In this document: piece after piece, positions 22,981-30,427 of the stretch | Position numbering within the stretch: the stretch's first letter is position 1 | How the letters are laid out: every line of letters begins with the position of its first letter | Virus record (IMG/VR): IMGVR_UViG_3300032289_000661 | Span: 1 to 32,305 of that record | Length of the DNA stretch: 32,305 nt | Source of the DNA: a virus | Strand: one strand, 5' to 3' | Made by a program: the position numbers and the translations under genes | Notes under the pieces: model-generated | What the model saw: only the letters and a program-made list of their open reading frames with translations | Database searches by the model: none | What the model was told of the DNA's origin: nothing

Positions 22981-23637
22981 ATGAGCATAATTAGAGGGCT
23001 AAAAGATATCGGTGCACTAGTCGATAAGCCAAAATATGAAAACACAGGAGCAAAGGTTCGTTGGGTCAAGCTGGCAGACGGACAGTCAGCAAAGATTAGA
23101 TTTGTTGAAGAGCTAGATTCAGATTCAGCAAGCTACTCAGAGGACCGTGGTCTTTCTGTAGTAATTTCAGAGCACACCAATCCAAAAGATTTTAAGCGTA
23201 AGGCAGCATGTACTGTAGACTCAGAGGGTCGTTGCTTTGGTTGCGAGATGGCCCGTAAAGATCCTAAGTCTGGTTGGAGATCGCGCATGCGTTTCTACTG
23301 CAACGTACTAGTAGACGACGGAACAGAAGATCCATACGTCGCAGTATGGTCACAGGGCATCTCAAAGCAGTCAGCTTTTAATAATATCCGTGAGTATGCA
23401 CTTGACACTGGCTCTATCTCTAACCTAGAGTGGAAGCTAAAGCGTAATGGTCAGGGAACTGAGACAAACTATACTCTGCTGCCAAGTAAGCCAGACACAG
23501 AGCCGTTCACCTGGGGAAGTCATGAATTCTTTAATCTAGAAAAGGTTGTTCGTGAAGTTCCTTATTCAGAGCAGGAAGCTTTCTACTTTGGCTTTGATGG
23601 ACCATCGTCTATCACTTCTACCAATACTGACTGGTAA
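22981..23637 (+). CDS. Single-stranded DNA-binding protein, T4 gp32-like zinc type
   Basis: The protein has 218 residues. A zinc site H65-x11-C77-x7-C85-x2-C88 (HTNPKDF...CTVDSEGRCFGC) closely matches the His-Cys-Cys-Cys spacing of T4 gp32. Around it are conserved OB-fold-like elements: VRWVKLADGQSAKIRFVEEL and RMRFYCNVLVDDG, then VAVWSQGISKQS. The N terminus is basic/hydrophobic as in the gp32 cooperativity segment. The C terminus (SSITSTNTDW) is short and only weakly acidic, unlike the long acidic tail of gp32, so partner binding may differ. It has a private promoter, a strong AAGGAGA ribosome site and a terminator behind it, as expected for a protein needed in stoichiometric amounts. Arginine codons are mostly CGT. 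Confidence 0.8.
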   Translation: MSIIRGLKDIGALVDKPKYENTGAKVRWVKLADGQSAKIRFVEELDSDSASYSEDRGLSVVISEHTNPKDFKRKAACTVDSEGRCFGCEMARKDPKSGWRSRMRFYCNVLVDDGTEDPYVAVWSQGISKQSAFNNIREYALDTGSISNLEWKLKRNGQGTETNYTLLPSKPDTEPFTWGSHEFFNLEKVVREVPYSEQEAFYFGFDGPSSITSTNTDW

Positions 23638-23649
23638 CATAAAACTTTT

Positions 23650-23683
23650 GGGGGTATCTATAAACGGTACCCCCATTTGTTTT
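23650..23683 (+). terminator. Rho-independent terminator behind the SSB gene
   Basis: GGGGGTA (23650-23656) pairs with TACCCCC (23668-23674), with two further pairs inside, closing a short A/T-rich loop. It is followed by ATTTGTTTT. It ends the helicase-primase-SSB unit directly before the polymerase promoter. Confidence 0.85.
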
Positions 23684-23690
23684 ACACGTC

Positions 23691-23719
23691 TTGACAACGT
23701 ATAAAAAATATGTCATAAT
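23691..23719 (+). promoter_or_regulatory. Sigma70-type promoter for the DNA polymerase gene
   Basis: TTGACA at 23691-23696 and CATAAT at 23714-23719 are 17 bases apart, the best -35/-10 pair in the window. Transcription would start near 23726, leaving a leader of about 29 bases with AAAGGA (23744-23749) before ATG 23755. It lies in the only gap longer than 100 bases (23638-23754), together with the terminator. Confidence 0.85.
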
Positions 23720-23754
23720 CTTTACACACAATATAAAACTAATAAAGGACATTA

Positions 23755-26700
23755 ATGAGTTACGTAGGACTACACGTACACACGCACTATAGTTTGTTTG
23801 ACGGAATTGCTACACCACAAGAATATGTAGATCGTGCAGTAGAGCTGGGAATGACTGCTATTGCAATTACAGATCACGGTTCGCTATCTGGCCACCGTGA
23901 AATGTACCGTGCTGCTAAAGAGGCAGGCATTAAGCCAATACTTGGTATTGAGGGATACATTACAAAAGACCGTTTAGACCACACGGACAAAAAAGAAAAG
24001 AATGACCCCCTAGACCTTAACTACAACCACTTAATTATTCTTGCAAAGAATGCCAAGGGCCTAGAGAACCTAAATAAGCTAAACGAACTTGGTTGGACTG
24101 AGGGCTTCTACAAAAAGCCACGCATTGACTGGCAGATTCTTGAAGAATATAAAGAAGGGCTAATCATTACATCTGGATGTCTATCTGGTGTTCTTGCTAA
24201 GGCCATTGAAGCAAATGAGCTTGCCTATGCGAAGAAGCATATCCAGTGGTGCAAAGAAACATTTGGAGACGACTACTACCTAGAAGTTATGCCACACAAT
24301 CCAGCTGAAATCAATAAGATTATTTTGGATTTGGCAGATGAGTTTTCTATTAAGCCAGTTGTTACTCCAGACTGTCACCACTCAGACCCAAAGCAGAAAG
24401 AAATTCAGGAACTAAAACTAATCCTAAACTCTTACTCAAATAAGGTCGACAAGGAGTCTACATACGAAGGTTCGCTAGAATACGATAACTTAATGGATAA
24501 GCTCGATTACTTGTATGGCGAAGACAGACAAATGTCGTTTAATAAATTTGAGATTCACTTATTGTCAGACGAAGAGATGCATAACGCCATGAGGGCCCAG
24601 GGTATCGATCGTGAAGACATGTATGACAATACCCTAGAGATTGTTGACAAGATTGGTGAGTATGATATTAAGGATCACCAGGATCTACTTCCAGTTCAAT
24701 ACCAAGATCCAGATGGGGAGCTATATGAGCTTGCAATTGCTGGACTAAAAGAGCGTGGTCTAAGTGACAATCAAGAATATCTAGACCGACTAGACGAAGA
24801 ACTAAAAATTATTAAAGATAAAAACTTTGGTCCATATTTTCTAGTTGTGCGATCTATGATTGCGTGGGCCAAAAAGGAAGGCATTATGGTTGGTCCAGGC
24901 CGTGGTTCATCTGCTGGTTCGCTACTTTGCTACGCACTTGGTATTACAGACATTGACCCCATTGTGCACGGACTACTATTCTTCCGATTTATTAATCCAG
25001 AGCGTAACGACTTTCCAGATATTGATACAGATATTCAGGACACTAGGCGAGAAGAGGTAAAGGATTATCTCGTTCGTCAGTACCGCCACGTGGCTTCTAT
25101 TGCAACATTTCTAGAATTTAAAGATAAGGGTGTTGTTCGTGACATTGCACGTGTGTTAAATATTCCACTAGCCGATGTCAACAAGGTTCTAAAGCTTGTA
25201 GATACTTGGGATGAGTACTGCATGTCAAAGTCTACTGAGGAGTTCCGCAAAAAGTATCCAGAGATTGAGCTTTATGGGGAACAGCTACGTGGCCGCATTC
25301 GTGGTACTGGTATTCACGCTGCAGGTGTTGTAACATCTAAGGAGCCAATTTTTAAGTTTGCTCCGCTAGAAACTCGAACTGCTCCAGGGTCACAGGAGCG
25401 CATTCCAGTGGTAGCCGTAGACATGACAGAAGCAGAGCGTATTGGTCTTATTAAGATTGATGCACTTGGACTAAAGACTTTGTCAGTTCTTCAAGACACA
25501 CTAAAAATTATTGAAGAGCGTGACGGAAAAAAGATTGACCTCCTAAAAACCAATATGGAGGATGCTAACGTATATAAGATGCTTTCTGAGGGATACACCA
25601 AGGGTGTGTTCCAATGTGAAGCTACTCCTTATACAAACTTGCTAGTTAAGATGGGTGTCAAGAACTTTGCAGAACTTGCCGCATCAAATGCTTTGGTTCG
25701 CCCAGGTGCTGCTAACACAATTGGTAAAGACTACATTGCTCGTAAGCACGGTAAGCAGAATATCTCTTACCATCACCAAGTAATGAAAGCTTTTACTGAA
25801 GAAACCTATGGATGTATCTTGTATCAGGAACAGGTCATGCAGGCATGTACAGAGCTTGGTGGTATGACCATGGCGGATGCCGACAAGGTTCGTAAGATTA
25901 TTGGTAAAAAGAAGGATGCCCGTGAGTTTGATATTTATCGTGATCAATTTGTTAAGGGAGCGTCCAAATTCCTACGCCCAGAAGCCGCAGAAGCCCTCTG
26001 GACGGACTTTGAGGCTCATGCTGGGTACTCTTTCAATAAGTCTCACGCCGTGGCTTATTCGACCCTTTCATACTGGACGGCATGGTTGAAGTATTACCAC
26101 CCAATCGAATTTATGTATTCTCTTCTAAAGAATGAGAAGGACAAGGATGCTCGTACAGAGTACCTGATTGAGGCAAAGCGTATGGGAATTTCCATTAAGC
26201 TTCCTCACATCAATGATTCAGATATTGACTTTAAGATTGAGGGCAAGGGTATTCGGTTCGGACTGTCTGCAATTAAGTATATTTCAGACAATATTGCAAC
26301 CAAGTATATGGCAGCCCGTCCATTTAATTCTTATGCAGAATTGGAAGAGTTTACTTTTACAAAAGGTAGCGGAGTTAATAGTCGAGCACTTCAGGCACTA
26401 CGTGCAATTGGTGCAGCAACCTTTGAAGATAATCCTCGTAATGATGATGAGATTAAAGAAAATTTATACGAGTATCTAAACCTACCAGAATTTAACATGT
26501 CTGTCCCTGCACACTATCACGCATTTATAAATGACGTAGAAGAGTTTGAAGAAAAGGGCTCATTTATTCTTATGGGAATGGTAAAGGGTATTAAGCGTGG
26601 CAAGGGCTGGAGTCGTGTAGAAATTTTAGACAAGACTGGATCTGTTGGAATTTTTGATGAAGAAGATACAAAGATTGAGGCTGGAAGAACTTATATAATG

Positions 26701-27033
26701 CTGTCTAGCGACAATAGAATTGTGTCTGCTGTACCAGTAGATGAGATTAAAACGTCTACGGCTGGATTCTTAAAGTTTCTAAATTATCGAATGTTGCCGT
26801 ACAAAGATGATCAAAAGTTTGTGGTATCATTTAAACCACGCACTACTAAGGCAGGAAAAAAGATGGCATCGTTGGTTCTAGCTGACACCGATCGTGACCT
26901 GCACTCAGTCACTGTATTTCCAACTTCATTTGCTAAAGCATATATGAAGATTGAAGAGGGTAATGCGTATAACTTTACCTTTGGACAAACAAAAGATGGT
27001 ACCGTCATTATGGAAGACGTTGAAAGTGTTTAA
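23755..27033 (+). CDS. dnaE: DNA polymerase III alpha subunit, DnaE type
   Basis: The 1092-residue protein contains a complete PHP domain with metal ligands intact: H7-x-H9 (HVHTHYSLFDG), TDH at about 39-41, GIEGY, SGCLSG, and TPDCHH near 201-210. The palm holds GPGRGSSAGS (about 380-389) and the catalytic PDIDTD (421-426). IKIDALGLKTL carries the third acidic residue. YGCILYQEQVM and YSFNKSHAVAYSTLSYWTAWLKYYHP are the thumb/fingers motifs of DnaE. An OB-fold (FILMGMVKGIKRG, about 933-945) and a final strand-rich domain follow. It replicates the phage genome with the helicase and primase upstream. The PHP ligands are retained, so PHP proofreading is possible. No separate epsilon or beta clamp gene is seen in this window. 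Confidence 0.93.
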   Translation: MSYVGLHVHTHYSLFDGIATPQEYVDRAVELGMTAIAITDHGSLSGHREMYRAAKEAGIKPILGIEGYITKDRLDHTDKKEKNDPLDLNYNHLIILAKNAKGLENLNKLNELGWTEGFYKKPRIDWQILEEYKEGLIITSGCLSGVLAKAIEANELAYAKKHIQWCKETFGDDYYLEVMPHNPAEINKIILDLADEFSIKPVVTPDCHHSDPKQKEIQELKLILNSYSNKVDKESTYEGSLEYDNLMDKLDYLYGEDRQMSFNKFEIHLLSDEEMHNAMRAQGIDREDMYDNTLEIVDKIGEYDIKDHQDLLPVQYQDPDGELYELAIAGLKERGLSDNQEYLDRLDEELKIIKDKNFGPYFLVVRSMIAWAKKEGIMVGPGRGSSAGSLLCYALGITDIDPIVHGLLFFRFINPERNDFPDIDTDIQDTRREEVKDYLVRQYRHVASIATFLEFKDKGVVRDIARVLNIPLADVNKVLKLVDTWDEYCMSKSTEEFRKKYPEIELYGEQLRGRIRGTGIHAAGVVTSKEPIFKFAPLETRTAPGSQERIPVVAVDMTEAERIGLIKIDALGLKTLSVLQDTLKIIEERDGKKIDLLKTNMEDANVYKMLSEGYTKGVFQCEATPYTNLLVKMGVKNFAELAASNALVRPGAANTIGKDYIARKHGKQNISYHHQVMKAFTEETYGCILYQEQVMQACTELGGMTMADADKVRKIIGKKKDAREFDIYRDQFVKGASKFLRPEAAEALWTDFEAHAGYSFNKSHAVAYSTLSYWTAWLKYYHPIEFMYSLLKNEKDKDARTEYLIEAKRMGISIKLPHINDSDIDFKIEGKGIRFGLSAIKYISDNIATKYMAARPFNSYAELEEFTFTKGSGVNSRALQALRAIGAATFEDNPRNDDEIKENLYEYLNLPEFNMSVPAHYHAFINDVEEFEEKGSFILMGMVKGIKRGKGWSRVEILDKTGSVGIFDEEDTKIEAGRTYIMLSSDNRIVSAVPVDEIKTSTAGFLKFLNYRMLPYKDDQKFVVSFKPRTTKAGKKMASLVLADTDRDLHSVTVFPTSFAKAYMKIEEGNAYNFTFGQTKDGTVIMEDVESV

Positions 27034-27063
27034 CAATTTAATAAAGAATAGGGTAATAAAATA

Positions 27064-27285
27064 ATGATTACAGTATATACAAAACCAAGTTGCGTCCAGT
27101 GCGATGCTACAAAAAGACTAATGGATAAGCTAGGGGTAGAATATTCCACAATAGACATTACCGTAGACACAGATGCATTTGACATGCTAATGTCAAAGGG
27201 CTTTAAGTCTGCCCCAGTTATAATTACAGATAATGATTCCTGGTCTGGCTTTAATCCAGAAAAAATTAGTGGATTGGTAGAATAA
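27064..27285 (+). CDS. nrdH: NrdH-like glutaredoxin/redoxin
   Basis: The 73-residue protein has the redoxin start ITVYTKPSCVQCDATK with the active-site pair C10-V-Q-C13, a motif typical of NrdH rather than ordinary glutaredoxin (CPYC). SAPVIITD (cis-proline region) and WSGFNPEKI near the C terminus are further NrdH-type hallmarks. NrdH reduces class Ib ribonucleotide reductase. No nrdE/nrdF is present in the window, so it must serve a host enzyme or a phage enzyme encoded elsewhere. AGGGT lies a short distance upstream of ATG 27064, and the stop overlaps ATG 27285 of the recombinase. Confidence 0.85.
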   Translation: MITVYTKPSCVQCDATKRLMDKLGVEYSTIDITVDTDAFDMLMSKGFKSAPVIITDNDSWSGFNPEKISGLVE

Positions 27286-28298
27286 TGACAACAATGGAAG
27301 AGGCGTTGGCATTACTAGATCCGAAGATACGCAAACGTTTGTCTAGTGGAGTAGGCTTTAAAACAGAGTATCAAAAAACACCAAGCTATGGTCTAAACCG
27401 TGCTCTTAATGGTGGCTTGCCACTTGGAAGGCAAGTACTTATTTGGGGGTCAAAGTCGTCAGCTAAATCATCTCTATGCCTTCAAATGATCGGAGAGGCC
27501 CAGGCTGAAGGAAAGCTTTGTGCCTGGATTGATGCAGAGATGTCTTATTCAGAGGATTGGTCAAAAGCTATGGGGGTAGACACCGATAAGCTGATTGTTT
27601 CTCAGGCAAGAACCATTAATGAAATGGTTGAGGTTGGTACAGCACTAATGAATGCTGGAGTAGACATAATTGTTATTGACTCTATTACGTCACTGCTGCC
27701 TGCCATTTATTTTGAAAAAGGTACGGATGAACTTAAGGAACTCGAAAATACAAAGCAAATCGGAGCCGAGTCAAGAGACTTTAGCAATGCGTGGAAGATG
27801 TTAAATTATGCCAATAACAAAGTTAAGCCAACGATGCTCGTTCTTATTTCTCAGTCTAGAAATAATATTAGTGCTATGTATACTAGCCAGCAGCCTTCTG
27901 GTGGCCAGGCTACTAAATTTTATTCCTCGACTGTTATTAAGCTTTTTTCTTCCGAGTCAGACAACCAGGCCATAAAGGGCAAAATTTCAGTCGGGGATAA
28001 ACTTATTGAAGAAAAGGTGGGCCGAAAGGTTCGTTGGGAAGTTCAGTTCTCTAAGACATCTCCTGCATTTCAGTCTGGAGAGTATGACTTTTACTTTAGA
28101 GGCCCCCTATTAGGAATAGATAGTATTGGAGATCTTGTAGACACAGCAGAGATGATGGGTATTGTAGAGCGTACAGGTGCCTGGTATATCCTACCAGACG
28201 GCTCTAAGCTTCAGGGTAGGGAAGCATTTGTTAACCGTGTAAGAGAAGATTTAGATCTTCAAGACTCTATTAAGGCAAAGCTTAATGGCGAAGTATAA
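27285..28298 (+). CDS. RecA/UvsX-type recombinase with altered Walker A
   Basis: The 337-residue protein has a RecA-fold ATPase. Walker A is GSKSSAKSS (residues 55-63), where the conserved Gly before the catalytic Lys is Ala; T4 UvsX has a similarly atypical loop (GPSKSFKS, from memory). IDAEMSYSEDW (82-92) provides the catalytic Glu85, Walker B is VDIIVIDSI (126-134), and SQSRNNISAMYTS-QQPSGGQATKFY (189-213) matches loop L1/L2 and the FY before the final strands. Strand exchange in phage recombination and repair is the expected role. Its T4-like features go with the gp32-like SSB encoded upstream. It overlaps the next gene by 14 bases. Arg codons are mixed. Confidence 0.85.
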   Translation: MTTMEEALALLDPKIRKRLSSGVGFKTEYQKTPSYGLNRALNGGLPLGRQVLIWGSKSSAKSSLCLQMIGEAQAEGKLCAWIDAEMSYSEDWSKAMGVDTDKLIVSQARTINEMVEVGTALMNAGVDIIVIDSITSLLPAIYFEKGTDELKELENTKQIGAESRDFSNAWKMLNYANNKVKPTMLVLISQSRNNISAMYTSQQPSGGQATKFYSSTVIKLFSSESDNQAIKGKISVGDKLIEEKVGRKVRWEVQFSKTSPAFQSGEYDFYFRGPLLGIDSIGDLVDTAEMMGIVERTGAWYILPDGSKLQGREAFVNRVREDLDLQDSIKAKLNGEV

Positions 28299-28470
28299 CG
28301 TCTATACAGGTATTTTTAAATGTCAGGTATGCAGTGTAGAAGTAAACTCTCTAAGGTCATATCCAGACACTAAAGAAGTTACATGGATGTGTCCCGACAA
28401 ACACATAAGTAGGGTAGTGCTTCATGCAAGAAAAACAAAGAAAGACTATGAGCGAGAAGAGCGAAAGTAA
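28285..28470 (+). CDS. Small zinc-ribbon protein, 61 aa
   Basis: A likely metal site is formed by C13-x2-C16 and C36-x3-H40 (FKCQVC ... MCPDKHI), with a basic C terminus rich in Lys, Arg and Glu. It starts inside the end of the recombinase gene (ATG 28285) and is therefore coupled to it. Comparable tiny zinc ribbons in phage replication operons bind nucleic acids or partner proteins, but no specific function can be given. The upstream gene and the nuclease downstream (which it overlaps by about 23 bases) suggest a recombination/repair context. Confidence 0.6.
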   Translation: MAKYNVYTGIFKCQVCSVEVNSLRSYPDTKEVTWMCPDKHISRVVLHARKTKKDYEREERK

Positions 28471-28732
28471 GCGCCTGGGTGCTAAACAGCACAAGAACTC
28501 TGGCCGAGGAACACACAAGGGGGACGCAACCTGGGAAAGCTTTACTATTGACTTTAAGGAAGTGGGAAAGTCTTTTACTCTTAATAAGGAAGTGTGGGCC
28601 AAGGCCACTACTGATGCAATTAGAAACGGTAATGATCCAGCAATAGTTGTTGTTATTGGTGAGTCTGGCATAAAGACTAGGCTGGCAGTTATTGAAATGT
28701 CAATTCTTGAACAACTTATGGATGGTGTATAA
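28448..28732 (+). CDS. PD-(D/E)XK nuclease, candidate Holliday junction resolvase
   Basis: Counting from ATG 28448 (94 residues; an in-frame ATG at 28424 lies inside the preceding gene and is less likely), the sequence shows HKNSGRGTHKGDATWESF, then FTIDFKEVGKSF. D26 in the KGD turn and D35-x-K37 in IDFKE form the PD-(D/E)XK catalytic pair. The N-S-G-x-G loop before them is typical of archaeal Hjc-type and phage resolvases and related small nucleases. KSFTLNKEVWAKATTDA plus the hydrophobic PAIVVVIGE match the family's later helix and strand. Resolution or cutting of branched DNA made by the recombinase upstream is a sensible role. The closest alternative is a structure-specific endonuclease of the same fold. 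Confidence 0.7.
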   Translation: MSEKSESKRLGAKQHKNSGRGTHKGDATWESFTIDFKEVGKSFTLNKEVWAKATTDAIRNGNDPAIVVVIGESGIKTRLAVIEMSILEQLMDGV

Positions 28733-28733
28733 T
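28728..28733 (+). promoter_or_regulatory. -10 element, apparently leaderless, of the oxygenase gene at 28740
   Basis: TATAAT overlaps the end of the preceding gene and ends seven bases before the A of ATG 28740, so transcription should start at that A. A TTGAAC at 28707-28712 (15-base spacer) or TCTTGA at 28705-28710 (17-base spacer) may act as a weak -35. No Shine-Dalgarno site is present. Confidence 0.55.
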
Positions 28734-28739
28734 AATACC

Positions 28740-29537
28740 ATGAGCTTAGACGAAAAAAATATGCCTAAAATGCACGACTATTTAACTGGGTTTGAAAAAT
28801 ATAATTCAGAGCTGCCTATTTATGTGGAAAAGCCATTTACAGAAAACCAGATCAAAGAGCTGAGAGCCTGTATTGAGGCTAACAGAAAACTAATTGATGA
28901 TCCAGGCTATGTGCTTGTACCAGGTGACCACGAAGAATACTATGGACCTACAAGGTTTCATCCTAAAAAGATAGCCCACATGTCTAGACTAATGATTGAG
29001 TTTGAGTGCCCTAAAGAAATTGAAGAAACTATGGATGCTTACTGTATGCCACTTTACAAGGATCCAATTAGGCTGACTCACTATAACTACATAGACTATA
29101 ATCTTAAGTATGGCAGCGGCCAGGTACCATCTCTAAGCCCACACATCGATGCTGATGAAAATCTTGTAACTTTTAATTATCAAATTGGTGGCAATGTCGA
29201 TGACTGGACTATCTGGGTAGATGACAAGCCCTACGATCTAAAAAACGGAGATGCTATTATTTTTAGTGCTGTTAATCAAGTTCACTGGAGATCTAAAAGA
29301 AACTGGAAACCAGGAGAGTTTGTGGAGATTGTTAGCTTTGACTATTGTTTGCCGACTAGCTATAGGTGGACTGGTGAAGATAATCCAATAGATCCGATGA
29401 AGTTTCCAGAAGAACGAGCTGCTTATGGAGTAAAGGTTTCAGAGCACCCAAAAATTCAAAAGGCATGGAACATTTACAGAAACACTGGACTTAAGGATGG
29501 CATTATGCCAGAAAGCAACGGAAGGATAATTAATTGA
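28740..29537 (+). CDS. Fe(II)/2-oxoglutarate-dependent oxygenase-like protein, 265 aa
   Basis: I place the start at ATG 28740 (MSLDEKNMPK), just after the stop of the nuclease gene; an upstream in-frame ATG at 28692 would overlap it. The metal-binding facial triad H135-x-D137 (PHIDAD) and H182 (QVHWR) lies in a double-stranded beta-helix core, WTIWVDDKPYDLKNGDAIIF, with R184 available to bind the 2-oxoglutarate carboxylate. It shares this core layout with the protein at 29846-30364. Such phage enzymes may modify DNA bases, proteins or small molecules; the substrate is unknown here. The N-terminal 110 residues are extra compared with a minimal fold. The last TGA overlaps the TTG start of the next gene. 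Confidence 0.72.
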   Translation: MSLDEKNMPKMHDYLTGFEKYNSELPIYVEKPFTENQIKELRACIEANRKLIDDPGYVLVPGDHEEYYGPTRFHPKKIAHMSRLMIEFECPKEIEETMDAYCMPLYKDPIRLTHYNYIDYNLKYGSGQVPSLSPHIDADENLVTFNYQIGGNVDDWTIWVDDKPYDLKNGDAIIFSAVNQVHWRSKRNWKPGEFVEIVSFDYCLPTSYRWTGEDNPIDPMKFPEERAAYGVKVSEHPKIQKAWNIYRNTGLKDGIMPESNGRIIN

Positions 29538-29836
29538 GCGACAAGACAACTTTAGAACAGGTAAATGGTTTGTCAGAGATTGCAGACTATATGCAGGACG
29601 AGGAGCTAACTCAGGCTCTAACCTTTGTTGCAAAGATAATTCTAAAACCAGACATTCCTGTCAATGTTGTGACGATAGAAATCGTTAGGCTGCAGGCAAT
29701 TGCTACAAAGATGGCCTTTCGGGCAACATGGTTTACCAACGTAGAAAAGGGAGACCGAGCTAAGAAAAACATATATTATACTGCTGCAGAATCAATTAAT
29801 CAATTGGTTTCAGCTCTAAAGTATATAACTCGCTAA
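29534..29836 (+). CDS. Helical protein of unknown function, 100 aa
   Basis: The start is TTG 29534, overlapping the stop of the oxygenase gene (TTGA); the protein begins MSDKTTLEQVNGLSEIADYM. It is nearly all helix, with a hydrophobic face (LTQALTFVAKIIL, VVTIEIVRLQAIATKMAFRATW) and a C-terminal DRAKKNIYYTAAESINQLVSALKYI. No signal peptide or membrane segment is clear. I recognise no family. It sits between two oxygenase-like genes and could be a partner of either, or a separate replication accessory. That is context only. The 9 bases up to the next ATG carry no ribosome site. Confidence 0.5.
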   Translation: MSDKTTLEQVNGLSEIADYMQDEELTQALTFVAKIILKPDIPVNVVTIEIVRLQAIATKMAFRATWFTNVEKGDRAKKNIYYTAAESINQLVSALKYITR

Positions 29837-29845
29837 GTCATTAAA

Positions 29846-30364
29846 ATGTTAAATGTAATAATAGAAAATGTATTTTCAGATAACGAGATCAAAGAAATAG
29901 AAGATACCGTCTTAAATAATATCAACAACAGAGAGTTGGTAATATGGAATGACGCAGACACCAGAGCAGATTTATCGAATATCTCAAAGCTACACTCCGA
30001 CATGGGCAGACTTTTACTGCAAGATATTACATTTTCAAAAAATATTAAAGAAAGGCTCTTGGCTGTCTTAAGTGACCAGGGGATTAGTAAAAGATACCTG
30101 TCAGCAGCCTATTGTGAGTATTCTGGGAAACACGGCACACCAAATTTATTAACTCATAGAGATAAGGGCCCTAAAGAGACCATATGTCTAGACTATAAGC
30201 TGGACTCAAACACCAAGTGGGACCTGGTCATTGACGGCAGATCATACGATGTTCCAAAAAATTCGGCTATAATCTTTGAAACTGTTGGCCAAGAGCACGG
30301 TAGACCCATAAAACAGTTTTCTACAGAAGAATATGTAAAGGTTATATTCTTCTATTTCCTATAA
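29846..30364 (+). CDS. Second Fe(II)/2-oxoglutarate-dependent oxygenase-like protein, 172 aa
   Basis: The protein starts at ATG 29846, for which no Shine-Dalgarno is visible. It has H104-x-D106 (LLTHRDKG) and H151 (QEHGRP) around the strand core WDLVIDGRSYDVPKNSAIIF, the same order and spacing as in the larger oxygenase at 28740, with R153 or K165 as possible 2-oxoglutarate anchors. The N-terminal ~90 residues are shorter than in that paralogue and have NVFSDNEIKEIED, an opening seen in prolyl-4-hydroxylase-like proteins. The substrate is unknown. The fold and metal ligands are clearly recognisable, the activity is not proved. A strong promoter follows its stop. Confidence 0.68.
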   Translation: MLNVIIENVFSDNEIKEIEDTVLNNINNRELVIWNDADTRADLSNISKLHSDMGRLLLQDITFSKNIKERLLAVLSDQGISKRYLSAAYCEYSGKHGTPNLLTHRDKGPKETICLDYKLDSNTKWDLVIDGRSYDVPKNSAIIFETVGQEHGRPIKQFSTEEYVKVIFFYFL

Positions 30365-30369
30365 TTGGC

Positions 30370-30398
30370 TTGAGCTATTCGGCCAAATAGTGTACAAT
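30370..30398 (+). promoter_or_regulatory. Sigma70-type promoter for the Cas4-like nuclease gene
   Basis: TTGAGC (30370-30375) and TACAAT (30393-30398) are separated by 17 bases. Transcription would begin near 30405, and a short leader with AAAAGAG precedes ATG 30428. TTGGC (30365-30369) and GCCAA (30382-30386) form a small inverted repeat across the -35 that might be an operator; the match is too short to be sure. Confidence 0.75.
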
Positions 30399-30427
30399 AG
30401 TAGAAACAAGAAAAGAGTTATTAAAAA

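Noticed and set aside
23638-23754. Possible small RNA or tRNA in the longest gap
   Set aside because: The gap is fully explained by a terminator hairpin, a -35/-10 promoter and a ribosome site; no cloverleaf can be drawn.
24860-26479. Short + strand frames inside the polymerase gene (24860, 25877, 26168)
   Set aside because: They are out of frame with an unmistakable DnaE protein whose motifs run through them; no start signals.
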